This document shows, one piece after another, positions 33,058 to 41,003 of a DNA stretch of 64,000 bases; within the stretch, counting starts at the first letter, position 1, and each line of letters begins with the position of its first letter. A program made the position numbers and the translations under genes. The notes below the pieces were generated by a model, which was given only the letters and a program-made list of their open reading frames with translations, was not told the DNA's origin and made no database searches. The stretch is from Verrucomicrobiia bacterium (lineage in GTDB: Bacteria > Verrucomicrobiota > Verrucomicrobiia > Verrucomicrobiales > DEV007): contig JAUIAH010000002.1 in NCBI GenBank assembly GCA_030425385.1, forward strand, positions 62,001 to 126,000. Direction: 5' to 3'.

Positions 33058-34050
33058 TCAGAAGCATAATACCTGTCGCCGGAAAGCGCCATCAGAATCC
33101 GCTGGGATGATAAAGGCAAATAAAGCAGTCATCCGCCGCTGCAATTCCGCTTCATCCCAAACTCCATCCATATACTTCTGCTCGTAGCGGATCACACATT
33201 TCCGAAATCGCACGCGACTGCGACGGGAGAGACCTAACCGGTACGGGAACACTCGATAACCCAGAAAGTCCATTCCGTGACGCGTCCGATTGATGTATGG
33301 CTCTGGCTTGAGTTCCAACCGGCACCTCTCGTCCAAGAACTCCCTCGCCAAGTCACGGTACTCGCGAAGTGAATGGGAGTCCTCTCCCCACAACACCACA
33401 TCATCCATGTAGCGGACATAGGGCACCTTCAAACGCTCCTGCACAAAACGGTCGAACGGCGATAGATAGAAATTGGCAAAGTGTTGGGAAGTAAGATTTC
33501 CGATTGGCAACCCTCTTCCTGGACCTTTCTCGAAACTCCTGACAAGGCGGGCGAAGAGCTTAAGCAATCCTGGATCTTTGAATCGTCGTTGAAGCAATTC
33601 CAATAAACACGAATGATTAATGCTATGGAAATAGGCACGCATATCCATCTTGAGAAAGAACGGGCGTGATCTTGCGCGTTTAGACGCCGTCTCCAGCGCC
33701 GCAAGACGTCCTTTCCCCCGGCGACACGCATAGCTATGGTCAATCGCCGTGCGTTCGAAGACTGGTTCACACACATTCATGATGGCGTGATGCAATACGC
33801 GCTCTTCGAAACAAGGCGCGCAGATCTCCCTCGGCTTGGGATCGCGGATCATAAAAGTATGGGATCGCCCAAGACTTACATCTCCTCTCAAGAGCCCGAG
33901 GCGAAGCGATTGAAGGCGATCCTCCAGGTCTTCCGCAAATCGCTGCACCTCCGGTCGATACCGTTTGCCGCGGCTAGCTTTGTGGAAGGCCAGAGCTAGG
34001 TTGTCCCTCGCCGCAATTTCAACTAGCAGATTGCCCACTCGCTTCATCAT
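33058..34050 (-). CDS. reverse transcriptase of a diversity-generating retroelement
   Basis: 330-aa reverse transcriptase. Motif A is F-L-K-M-D-M-R-A-Y-F with catalytic Asp136, the catalytic pair is in YMDD (214-217), and a GRGLPIGNLTSQ block (179-189) is present. DGR enzymes have I/V/L-G-x3-S-Q at this place where retron and group II intron enzymes have Q-G-x3-S-P, so this motif assigns the class. There is no maturase or endonuclease domain. The enzyme copies the template repeat with errors at adenines, and the cDNA replaces the variable repeats. The start overlaps the end of the HRDC gene by 32 bp, and the template repeat begins 13 bp after the stop. Expression is therefore tied to the whole conflict-system operon. 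Confidence 0.95.
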   Translation of the reverse strand: MMKRVGNLLVEIAARDNLALAFHKASRGKRYRPEVQRFAEDLEDRLQSLRLGLLRGDVSLGRSHTFMIRDPKPREICAPCFEERVLHHAIMNVCEPVFERTAIDHSYACRRGKGRLAALETASKRARSRPFFLKMDMRAYFHSINHSCLLELLQRRFKDPGLLKLFARLVRSFEKGPGRGLPIGNLTSQHFANFYLSPFDRFVQERLKVPYVRYMDDVVLWGEDSHSLREYRDLAREFLDERCRLELKPEPYINRTRHGMDFLGYRVFPYRLGLSRRSRVRFRKCVIRYEQKYMDGVWDEAELQRRMTALFAFIIPADSDGAFRRQVLCF

Positions 34051-34489
34051 TCATCAACTCTTGCAACACCTGGACCAATTCATCGCCATAGAGCTCCAGC
34101 CGTTTCTTGCCCATCCCTGTGACAGCCCCAAGTCCTGATAAAGTCACCACCTGTTTCTGCACGATTTCTGCCAATTGGGCATTCGTCACAACATTGTAGA
34201 CCTTCGTATCCATGGCCTCCGCTTTCGTCTTCCGCCACTCCTTCAGCTTCAAAAACCGGACGAATTCCTCGGCTGTCAGTACCTCACGATAGTCAATCGG
34301 TGCCGGCTTCTTCTCGTCTGCTTCTGATGATGCCGTGCCACTGAGGTAATGCACACAGAAATGCCACGCACCTTGATCGTAGTGTTGCTCCACCCTCAAG
34401 ACTTGATGGCTCCTAACAAAGCGGTTCAGTGCTTCGTTAGCAGCATCTGGCGTCTCTGCCGGTACTCGGAAAATCTGGTACTGGATCAT
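34019..34489 (-). CDS. HRDC-domain protein, presumed DGR accessory factor
   Basis: 156-aa protein between the DGR target and the reverse transcriptase, where most DGRs have avd. The C-terminal half (about residues 70-148) has the HRDC pattern known from RecQ helicases and RNase D: L-x-x-x-E-F-x-R-F-L-K-L-K-E-W-R, then YNVVTNAQLAEIV and LGAVTGMGKKRLELYGDELVQVL. The N-terminal 50 residues (MIQYQIFRVP...) resemble a small alpha/beta fold. HRDC domains bind nucleic acid, so it may take over the role of the Avd pentamer in holding template RNA or cDNA; this is inference. I recall HRDC proteins being noted as accessory genes in a minority of DGRs. Its ATG overlaps the stop of the target gene (ATGA) and its end overlaps the reverse transcriptase. 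Confidence 0.8.
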   Translation of the reverse strand: MIQYQIFRVPAETPDAANEALNRFVRSHQVLRVEQHYDQGAWHFCVHYLSGTASSEADEKKPAPIDYREVLTAEEFVRFLKLKEWRKTKAEAMDTKVYNVVTNAQLAEIVQKQVVTLSGLGAVTGMGKKRLELYGDELVQVLQELMNDEASGQSAS

Positions 34490-37400
34490 GCGCGTCTCCC
34501 TGCCGAGCTGGCGTCTGTCCCTGCCTGGTCTGGCGGCGCTTCGCTTCCTCCCGCCAGCCCGTCAGGGCCCGCCGCCAGCTCGGTACCCGGTTCGGCCTTG
34601 AGAACAAGACGGAAACCGCCGTAGTCACCACGGTAGTCCGGAACCAGGTCGAAGCGGCAGGCTGACCGGCAGTACCCGCCGACGTCGAACCAGCCGCCAC
34701 CGCGCAACACGCGGTCCCTGCTCTTCTCTGGACCTTTGGGATCTTGCTTGGGACTCTCATGGTAATAATCTTCAGCATACCAATCGGCACACCATTCCCA
34801 AACATTGCCATGCATGTCGTAGAGGCCCCACGGATTGGGTGGATAATTCCCCACAGGCGTGGTCTTCTCCAGATAGGGTCCTTTCTTCGCCTTACCATAT
34901 GGGTGATTCCCGTCGAAGTTTGCGAGTTCGGAGGAGATATTCTCCCCGTCACCAATGGAGAAGGGCGTATTCAGGCCCGCCCGACAGGCGCGTTCCCATT
35001 GCGCTTCCGTGGGTAAGGCATAGCGCATCCCATCCGGCGCTCCGCCCTCTTTCTCGCTCAGGGCGCTGAGCTTCTCACAGAACGCCTGGGCATCCTCCCA
35101 CGAGACGTTCTCCACCGGAGCGTCTTTGCCGACCTTCTTGAATCTACTTGGGTTCTTTCTCATCACGGCTTGGTACTGGGCTTGAGTGACCGGATACTTC
35201 CCGATCCAGTAACCCTGGGTGAGTTCCACTCGATGCGCGGGACAGTCACCATCCTCGCCATCTCCCATAGTGAAAGGCCCTGGAGGGATCCAACGCATTT
35301 CCAATTCTTGATCCTTGGGTAATGGGATCTTTGCGTAGCCGCGGTGGCCATCGACGAGAATCTCATCTGCTGACTCACCAGAGAGATCGATCGAACGAGC
35401 AACCTCGGGCACATGAGCCTCTACGTATGCTGCCAAATTTCCAAGCGTGATGATCCCCGTACTTCTTGTGTCTGCCCATCCATCAATGAGTGCCTCCTCG
35501 ATGAGTCGCCCAAATGTTTCATCAGGAGTGGGCTCACCAGCCATCACGTGGGCCTCATTGGGAAGAGGAACTGCTCGGGGATCATTATCTTCCTTCATAT
35601 TGATGATCCAAATCTTCCTTTGAGCACGAACCTGCTCCAATTCGTTAAGCACCTTCTCCCACACGCTCGAACTCCCCTCGTAATAAACCACCAAGCGCTC
35701 GATCGGCTCCTCCGGCAGCCGCGCCTGAGCCCACACCTTCTCGAAGTCCTTCAACGCGATAGGATGCACGAAATCTCCGTGTACGTGTGGCAGGTGATCC
35801 CACCCCACCAGAAGGGCATGCCGCCCCGCCTGGGCCAGGTCGAGCTCCGCCTGCTTCGCTGGCTCCACTTCGCCCTGTCCCTGCGGGGCGTCCTGCCCTT
35901 CTGGCCGCCACAGCTCTGGCGGAGCCCCGGCCTTGAGAACAAGACGGAAACCGTCGTCGCCATTACGGAAGTCCGGATCCCGGCTGAGGCGGCAGGCTGA
36001 CCGGCAGCGCCCGCCGTTGTTGACCCAGCCGCCACCGCGCAACACGCGGAACCTGCTCTCCTCCCTGCATACGGGATCCTCTTCTGGACTAGCATTGTAG
36101 TAGCTGCCATCAAACCAATCCTCACACCATTCCAACACATTTCCGATCATGTCGTGAAAGCCCCACCCGTTGGCCTCTTTCTCCCCTACCGGATGCGTGG
36201 TACGACCACTGTTTCCGTCATACCAGCCAATGGCGTCCAGTTCCCCGTAGCGGGGTGCCTCTGTGCCTGCCCGACAGGCATATTCCCATTGCGCTTCCGT
36301 CGGCAGGGCAAAGTAGCAGCCCTTCCTCGGTCCTCCTTCGGCCTCACTCAGCCCATTGAGTTTCCGACAGAACGCCCGTGCGTCGTCCCAACTCACCCTT
36401 TCCACCGGAGCACGCGGGCCCGCCTTCTTGAACTCACTGGGATTCTCCCCCATCACCGCCTCATACTGTTCCTGCGTCACTGGGTACTTGCCCAACCAGA
36501 AGGCTTTCGTCAGCCGCACCCAATGCCGTGGTTTCTCATCAGCATCTGCCTCTTCGTCATCGTCCGGACTCCCCATCTGAAACCGCCCGGCGGGCACACG
36601 CAGCATCTCGATGCCCGTGGCGGATCGCCAGTGGCGTGAATCGCCAGCTTTACCCTCTTCCTCGGCTTGCAATTGCTGTAAGACAGCTTCCGCTTCTGCC
36701 CCTTTCTCCCCACCGAGCCCCCGATATACCAGAGCCCTTACTCTAGCAAACACCTTTTGCAATCGTCCCGGAAGCTTGAATTCTCCACTCGGATGGCTAA
36801 GCAGAGCTGAGAAGGATCTGTCAAATCCATAGCGCTGCTCCAAGAAATCTCCCACGGCGTCCCAAACATCAATCTGAACTCTCAGCGAACTGCCTTTCAA
36901 GATCTCTTCGCGGATCCCCTCATGGAAATCATACCAGATCGGAAACGCCTCCGCACCTTCCAGCGGCGGCATCCGTTTGATGAAGCCACTGAAGAGAATC
37001 TCTGCCAAATGCCAATGGCGACTAGCAGGCACAAAGCGGCGTTGCACCAAACGCATCACGGCGGGAAGCAACGGAACCGCAGCCAGCGCGCGGAGTAGCT
37101 CCTGACCTTCTGGAGAAGCCGTCTGGAAAAATGATGCCAACTCATTGATGATCGCCTCCCCTCTCGGTGGCGCCCAGGGCTCCCCATCTGTCGCTGTGTT
37201 GGCTTCGCCTCGTTCCATCGCGAGGGCCCTAACGGAATGCCCACCGTAGGCCAGCGTTAATGGCCCTAATTCCTTGAGGCTTCGTGCCGTGAGCGTGAAT
37301 AGTGGGAGAGGCGGCATGAGCGTCGCATCACAGCCACCGGGAATTTCCCGGACCCAAAGAAGATCCTTGTTAGCAGCATAACGGCTCGTGGCCCTGGCCT

Positions 37401-38244
37401 CCGCTTCTGCCACGTGCATCAACGCCGTCCGCTCCTGCTGCCAGCTCTCTGGAAATACATGGACGAGGATGACTTGGTCGCTACTCCCCAAGTCACCCAA
37501 CCACCTGAAAGCTCTCCCAGAGCGCCACGCCTTACCAATCGTATCTGTCACCACCATGACGATGCGTGGCCCTCCATCATAGGGAAGGATTTCAGGTAGC
37601 CCACCTCCACTGACCAATGAAGCATCAGCCTCTTCCCTCATGTGCGTCAGCGTCACCCGTCGAAAGGCACCGAGGCTCTCAAAGAGAGACATCAGGTCAG
37701 TATCAATGCCATCCCAAAGATCCATGGACGGCGATTGATCTACGACCAAATCCAAAGCAATCAGTCGACGCAGCGGTGGCCGCCGGACCACCTGCAACAG
37801 CCCACCAGCATTCACCGTCTGTTCAATCGTCTTCTCAATATCAAGTTCGACTAAGGGTCCAAACCGCGAAAGCCGAGCCAGGGGTCGGAGCGCCTTGCCC
37901 AAGAGGTGGCGACTGGGCAAAGGCAACGGTTGCTCCAGTTGAACCATGGACGCCCGTTCTTCCTCATCAGCCCTCTCTTCTGCACTATCAACAGGCCCGC
38001 TAAGTCCGCTTGGCTCAGGGGATCCGCTCAGTCCAAGTTCGCTCCGGGCCTCTTTTGATGGGGCAGGCGATGGCTGTATAGGCTCAGGAGGGCGGGCACT
38101 TCCAGTTTCAGAATCACTTGAACGACGTTTCGAAGACTCATTGGACGCGGATTCTTGTGCATCTCCTGACAGCCACAAAGGGCCGTGCCATCGCAACCAC
38201 GCGGCGTCTAGCAAGCCCTCTACTTCCAGCGTGGGGTCGCTCAT
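34486..38244 (-). CDS. DGR target: vWA (SAV_2336-type) protein with two FGE-like C-type-lectin-fold domains
   Basis: 1,252-aa protein with a Ser/Pro/Glu-rich disordered stretch (about 27-110). A vWA-like domain of the SAV_2336 N-terminal type follows, with an intact MIDAS start D169-Q-S171-P-S173, and then a helical region to about 535. FGE-like domain 1 (about 540-775) is followed by a linker/unknown domain (about 785-975) and FGE-like domain 2 (about 979-1218). Both FGE domains show G-x-F-x-M-G, W-L/I-G-K-Y-P-V-T-Q, LPTEAQWE and G-N-V-x-E-W-C, then a variable RVLRGGGW...GFRLVL segment (residues 729-771 and 1174-1215). vWA domains of this kind work with MoxR ATPases, whose gene lies 12 bp upstream. 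The FGE fold tolerates surface variation, so these domains are probably the ligand-recognising parts. Confidence 0.92.
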   Translation of the reverse strand: MSDPTLEVEGLLDAAWLRWHGPLWLSGDAQESASNESSKRRSSDSETGSARPPEPIQPSPAPSKEARSELGLSGSPEPSGLSGPVDSAEERADEEERASMVQLEQPLPLPSRHLLGKALRPLARLSRFGPLVELDIEKTIEQTVNAGGLLQVVRRPPLRRLIALDLVVDQSPSMDLWDGIDTDLMSLFESLGAFRRVTLTHMREEADASLVSGGGLPEILPYDGGPRIVMVVTDTIGKAWRSGRAFRWLGDLGSSDQVILVHVFPESWQQERTALMHVAEAEARATSRYAANKDLLWVREIPGGCDATLMPPLPLFTLTARSLKELGPLTLAYGGHSVRALAMERGEANTATDGEPWAPPRGEAIINELASFFQTASPEGQELLRALAAVPLLPAVMRLVQRRFVPASRHWHLAEILFSGFIKRMPPLEGAEAFPIWYDFHEGIREEILKGSSLRVQIDVWDAVGDFLEQRYGFDRSFSALLSHPSGEFKLPGRLQKVFARVRALVYRGLGGEKGAEAEAVLQQLQAEEEGKAGDSRHWRSATGIEMLRVPAGRFQMGSPDDDEEADADEKPRHWVRLTKAFWLGKYPVTQEQYEAVMGENPSEFKKAGPRAPVERVSWDDARAFCRKLNGLSEAEGGPRKGCYFALPTEAQWEYACRAGTEAPRYGELDAIGWYDGNSGRTTHPVGEKEANGWGFHDMIGNVLEWCEDWFDGSYYNASPEEDPVCREESRFRVLRGGGWVNNGGRCRSACRLSRDPDFRNGDDGFRLVLKAGAPPELWRPEGQDAPQGQGEVEPAKQAELDLAQAGRHALLVGWDHLPHVHGDFVHPIALKDFEKVWAQARLPEEPIERLVVYYEGSSSVWEKVLNELEQVRAQRKIWIINMKEDNDPRAVPLPNEAHVMAGEPTPDETFGRLIEEALIDGWADTRSTGIITLGNLAAYVEAHVPEVARSIDLSGESADEILVDGHRGYAKIPLPKDQELEMRWIPPGPFTMGDGEDGDCPAHRVELTQGYWIGKYPVTQAQYQAVMRKNPSRFKKVGKDAPVENVSWEDAQAFCEKLSALSEKEGGAPDGMRYALPTEAQWERACRAGLNTPFSIGDGENISSELANFDGNHPYGKAKKGPYLEKTTPVGNYPPNPWGLYDMHGNVWEWCADWYAEDYYHESPKQDPKGPEKSRDRVLRGGGWFDVGGYCRSACRFDLVPDYRGDYGGFRLVLKAEPGTELAAGPDGLAGGSEAPPDQAGTDASSAGRRA
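34599..34725 (-). repeat. DGR variable repeat VR-C (C-terminal FGE domain)
   Basis: 127-bp copy of the template repeat in FGE-like domain 2, codons 1174-1215. Hand alignment without gaps gives 20 substitutions against the template (A to C, G or T on the coding strand), all at template adenines. The last 20 bp of the repeat in coding direction are invariant and adenine-poor. Immediately 3' of it both variable repeats read AAGGCC while the template reads GCCC, a difference expected between the IMH of a target and the IMH* of a template. About 37 residues follow to the C-terminus. Confidence 0.95.
35905..35922. other. small inverted repeat just 3' of VR-N
   Basis: A perfect 6-bp stem CCGCCA/TGGCGG with a 6-nt loop lies 11 bp beyond the 3' end of VR-N in coding direction. 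Known DGR targets often carry a short GC-rich hairpin close behind the variable repeat that aids retrohoming. No equally good hairpin is seen behind VR-C; the nearest is a 4-bp stem with a 4-nt loop at 34557-34568. Confidence 0.35.
35934..36060 (-). repeat. DGR variable repeat VR-N (first FGE domain)
   Basis: Second 127-bp copy of the template, codons 729-771, in FGE-like domain 1, more than 1.2 kb from VR-C and in the same reading frame position of the fold. It differs from the template at 18 positions (17 without the last base), all template adenines. The substitution pattern differs from VR-C at many sites, so the two copies have been mutagenised separately. Variable repeats deep inside a coding sequence are less common than at the 3' end of the target. 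Confidence 0.93.
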
Positions 38245-38256
38245 TTAATGACAGCG

Positions 38257-39285
38257 TTAGGCTCCATGCTTCGTCCCAAGGCTCGTCCAGACCGCTTCGA
38301 TCAACTCCGAATCTTGAGTCACATCTAAATCGCCAGTCTGTTGCCAATAGAGCACGATCGCATTCAATAGCTGATCAAACGACTGCACCTGACGCTGGCG
38401 CCGTTCCAGGTAACGCTCTACCAAGCGTTCCAGGGCTTCGTTTGGCTTTTCAATATCGTGGAGATAGCCCTCCAGATGTTTTCGAGCCATGTCGAGAAGT
38501 TCTGCTTTGCCATCGAGAGGCTGCGCACGACGGCGCAAGCAACGCCTCAAGAAAGGAGCTGGGAATTCTCTGCCTTGATTGCTCGTCATGATGACCAATG
38601 GAAACTCACCATCACAAATGACCTGGCCGTTCGTGACCGGGATTTTTTCGGGAACGGCCCCGGTCTCCTGTTTCGACGATCGTCCGGGCAATACATCGAT
38701 CGGCTCTTCCGATTCCATCCGCTCTAACTCTGGAATCGGAAAACGCCCCTCTTCAAACAAGTGCAACAAATCGCTCGGAAGATCGATATCGCTTTTATCT
38801 ATTTCATCAATCAGCAGAACTGCCGGACGATTCGGTTTGGTCACTGCAAAGGCCATTCCCACAGGCCCAAGTCGGATATAGCGCCCAACCTGTTCACTTA
38901 GAGCTGCCGTCTTCTTCATTTGGCTATCGTGCAAGCGCGCCAAGGCGTCATATTGGTAAAGCCCGTCACTGAGCGCCGTCCTTGAAGTGATGGACCAGCA
39001 GAAAGGGCCAGGCAATCCCAGCTCCTCTGCGACCGCGTAAGCCAAAGTCGTCTTACCCGATCCAGGATCGCCTTCCAGCAGAATAGGGCGCCGCAAGATA
39101 AGGGCTGCGTTGACAATCTTAATCAGCGAGGGATCAGGTCGATAAGCTTCAGCACGTTTTCGCTCACCGTCTCGGGCAAACGCCCGCCAAGGAGGAGGCT
39201 TCGGGAGATTCTTTAATCTATGGCTGGGCCCATCGCCGTCAGGCTCTCCCCGATAAATTCGCTGATCAGTCACTTTTTTTGCCAT
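38257..39285 (-). CDS. MoxR-family AAA+ ATPase
   Basis: 342-aa AAA+ ATPase of the MoxR type, a chaperone-like ring that acts on vWA-domain partners. Walker A is GDPGSGKT (72-79), Walker B LLIDEID (157-163), sensor 1 lies in FPLVIMTSN, and the arginine-finger region is FLRRCLRRR. It sits 12 bp upstream of the vWA/FGE protein and 12 bp downstream of the caspase/VMAP gene, so the three core parts of a MoxR-vWA-VMAP module are contiguous. In such systems ATP hydrolysis is thought to set a threshold or reshape the complex before the effector is released; that is from family knowledge, not from this sequence. Confidence 0.92.
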   Translation of the reverse strand: MAKKVTDQRIYRGEPDGDGPSHRLKNLPKPPPWRAFARDGERKRAEAYRPDPSLIKIVNAALILRRPILLEGDPGSGKTTLAYAVAEELGLPGPFCWSITSRTALSDGLYQYDALARLHDSQMKKTAALSEQVGRYIRLGPVGMAFAVTKPNRPAVLLIDEIDKSDIDLPSDLLHLFEEGRFPIPELERMESEEPIDVLPGRSSKQETGAVPEKIPVTNGQVICDGEFPLVIMTSNQGREFPAPFLRRCLRRRAQPLDGKAELLDMARKHLEGYLHDIEKPNEALERLVERYLERRQRQVQSFDQLLNAIVLYWQQTGDLDVTQDSELIEAVWTSLGTKHGA

Positions 39286-39297
39286 GATAGGACTCCT

Positions 39298-40998
39298 TTA
39301 TTGTTCAAATAATTGTCTATTAGGAAGATTCCATGGGAGATATTCCGGCCCATCGAAAACGAGAAACGTCTCAATTGCATCATCACTCTCACGCGCTCCG
39401 AGGAGCATCTCTGGCCACTCTTCCCACGCCTCTACTTGGAAACCTTCCTGATCATCGGCAGCTAGAATTACCCCAGCCCCAGCTTTCAAGGCTTGGGACA
39501 CCTCGGCATTATCTCGATTAACAACCTGAACAGCCCCTTTAGATGCCATCTTTATTCGAAAACGCTTCAGCTTATTCCGCACCAAGGCCCATTTCCGATC
39601 GAACCAGCGTTCATAGGGATGCAATGTAAGCTTGCACACTTTCTTGAAGGCAATACACTCACCTGCCATCTCATAAGATTCTTCACCGTGAGCTGCATTC
39701 ATATCTTCATGAGGAACGAGAAATCGCAGAGCAGGCTCCTTCATCTGCACCAAAGCGTCAAAGCACCGGGCAACATCCGAGTCATGTCCGGCTAACATGG
39801 GCAATGGAAAGCGATAGGTCTTTCCTTCTACGTTCTCCAAAACCACCGGAACGACTCGCCCTGGCTCATCAGGCAACAACTTCGAGACCTGAATCTCAAC
39901 TGGATTCTCCTCGAGCCATTGACCATACTCTCGATGCAAAGCAATTCCGGATGCTCTCGATTTTTGCAAGTCCCCGCTCCGTCCCTCCAAATAGTTCTCC
40001 TGCCACGCGTGGAGCGCTGCTTCAAGTTCTGGCTCGATGCATGCAAGTCCTTCAATCATTCGGACAATGGGAACGATCTCCCCATCAAGTGGCCGCTCCA
40101 TTCGTTCTTCAGCATGGGCAAACCAGCCTGTGTCCGTCGTTTTGCTAGGAATCTTACCGCGATCAAACCATGCAAACCACAACCTTTGCTGATCATTGGC
40201 CTCATCCCCATGATTCGCGATAATTTCTTTCAAAGACCCCAATTGCTTGCGATCTTGGGCAGCATCTATCAGGGGCTCAGGATTCGGGAACACCACGGAG
40301 GTCTCCAAGTGTCCAATCACGGGATGATACTCGACTGTCTGGAGTGCGGTATCAGTCCTCTCCTTTAGGACTGTAACGACCTTTTCGATAGGCAGATGAG
40401 AGCCCTCTGCCTCTGATCCAATTGTCTCAACCGCTTTAGCAAGATTTGATGGCAATCCTCCATCGTTCGCATATTCCCGCGCGCGCGCAGCCACGATCAG
40501 ATCGACCCGAACGCCTGAACTACTTGAAAACTTTCCGTCAAACTTCTCGAATACTCGCCTAATTTCGCTGGTGCCAGCGGCAGCATGACAGCAATCGAGG
40601 ATGAGAAGCAACTGCTTGATACTCCCTCCCTTCAGGCACTCAGCAATCAGTTCGGCCTTCACTAACTGAGCTGGATTAAGATCACCGCTGTCCGATCGTT
40701 CACTCTCAGCGTGGCACAGACGCAACCCATCGTTGCCCTCACAGATGCCGTGGGTTGCATAGTAGAAGACCAATGCAATCTCGTCATGCCGTTCACCGCT
40801 CCACTGATGCGTGTCCGAAAGCACTTGGAGAAGTGGTGTCTCCAAGGCATCCAGTCCCGGAAAAACTGGCTTGAGCCTTAATCGGCTCTGAAACAGGTCT
40901 GTCACCTTCTCTACATCTGACTTCACATTTGGAAGGCGAAATTGCTTACCAAGCAATGGAAATTCGGCGCAGCCTCCCGCGTAGAAATAGCCCTCCAT
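39298..40998 (-). CDS. caspase-like protease with VMAP-type C-terminal region
   Basis: 566-aa protein. The N-terminal ~210 residues are a caspase/metacaspase-like domain. It contains the VFYYATHG block with catalytic His83 and the LLILDCCHAAAG block with catalytic Cys137 (D-x-C-H-A/S pattern), plus an LIVAARAREYA strand after it. The protease dyad is intact, so activity is plausible. The middle (about 255-350) is helical. The last ~150 residues (RWALVRNKLKRFR, NRDNAEVSQALKAGAGVILA, ETFLVFDGPEYLPWNL) resemble the VMAP-C domain of vWA-MoxR-associated proteins. In ternary conflict systems VMAP links the MoxR-vWA pair to an effector; here the effector is in the same chain. Cleavage target unknown. 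Confidence 0.82.
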   Translation of the reverse strand: MEGYFYAGGCAEFPLLGKQFRLPNVKSDVEKVTDLFQSRLRLKPVFPGLDALETPLLQVLSDTHQWSGERHDEIALVFYYATHGICEGNDGLRLCHAESERSDSGDLNPAQLVKAELIAECLKGGSIKQLLLILDCCHAAAGTSEIRRVFEKFDGKFSSSSGVRVDLIVAARAREYANDGGLPSNLAKAVETIGSEAEGSHLPIEKVVTVLKERTDTALQTVEYHPVIGHLETSVVFPNPEPLIDAAQDRKQLGSLKEIIANHGDEANDQQRLWFAWFDRGKIPSKTTDTGWFAHAEERMERPLDGEIVPIVRMIEGLACIEPELEAALHAWQENYLEGRSGDLQKSRASGIALHREYGQWLEENPVEIQVSKLLPDEPGRVVPVVLENVEGKTYRFPLPMLAGHDSDVARCFDALVQMKEPALRFLVPHEDMNAAHGEESYEMAGECIAFKKVCKLTLHPYERWFDRKWALVRNKLKRFRIKMASKGAVQVVNRDNAEVSQALKAGAGVILAADDQEGFQVEAWEEWPEMLLGARESDDAIETFLVFDGPEYLPWNLPNRQLFEQ

Positions 40999-41003
40999 AA
41001 CCT

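Noticed and set aside
32832-33119. A 95-codon minus-strand frame crossing the template repeat
   Set aside because: It overlaps the RT 3' end, has no upstream FGE core, and its recognisable part is exactly the TR. It is better explained as template RNA than as a protein gene.
33058-34050. Reverse transcriptase as a retron or group II intron enzyme
   Set aside because: The LPIGNLTSQ motif is of the DGR type, no maturase/endonuclease domain or intron RNA is visible, and a TR/VR pair with adenine-specific changes is present.
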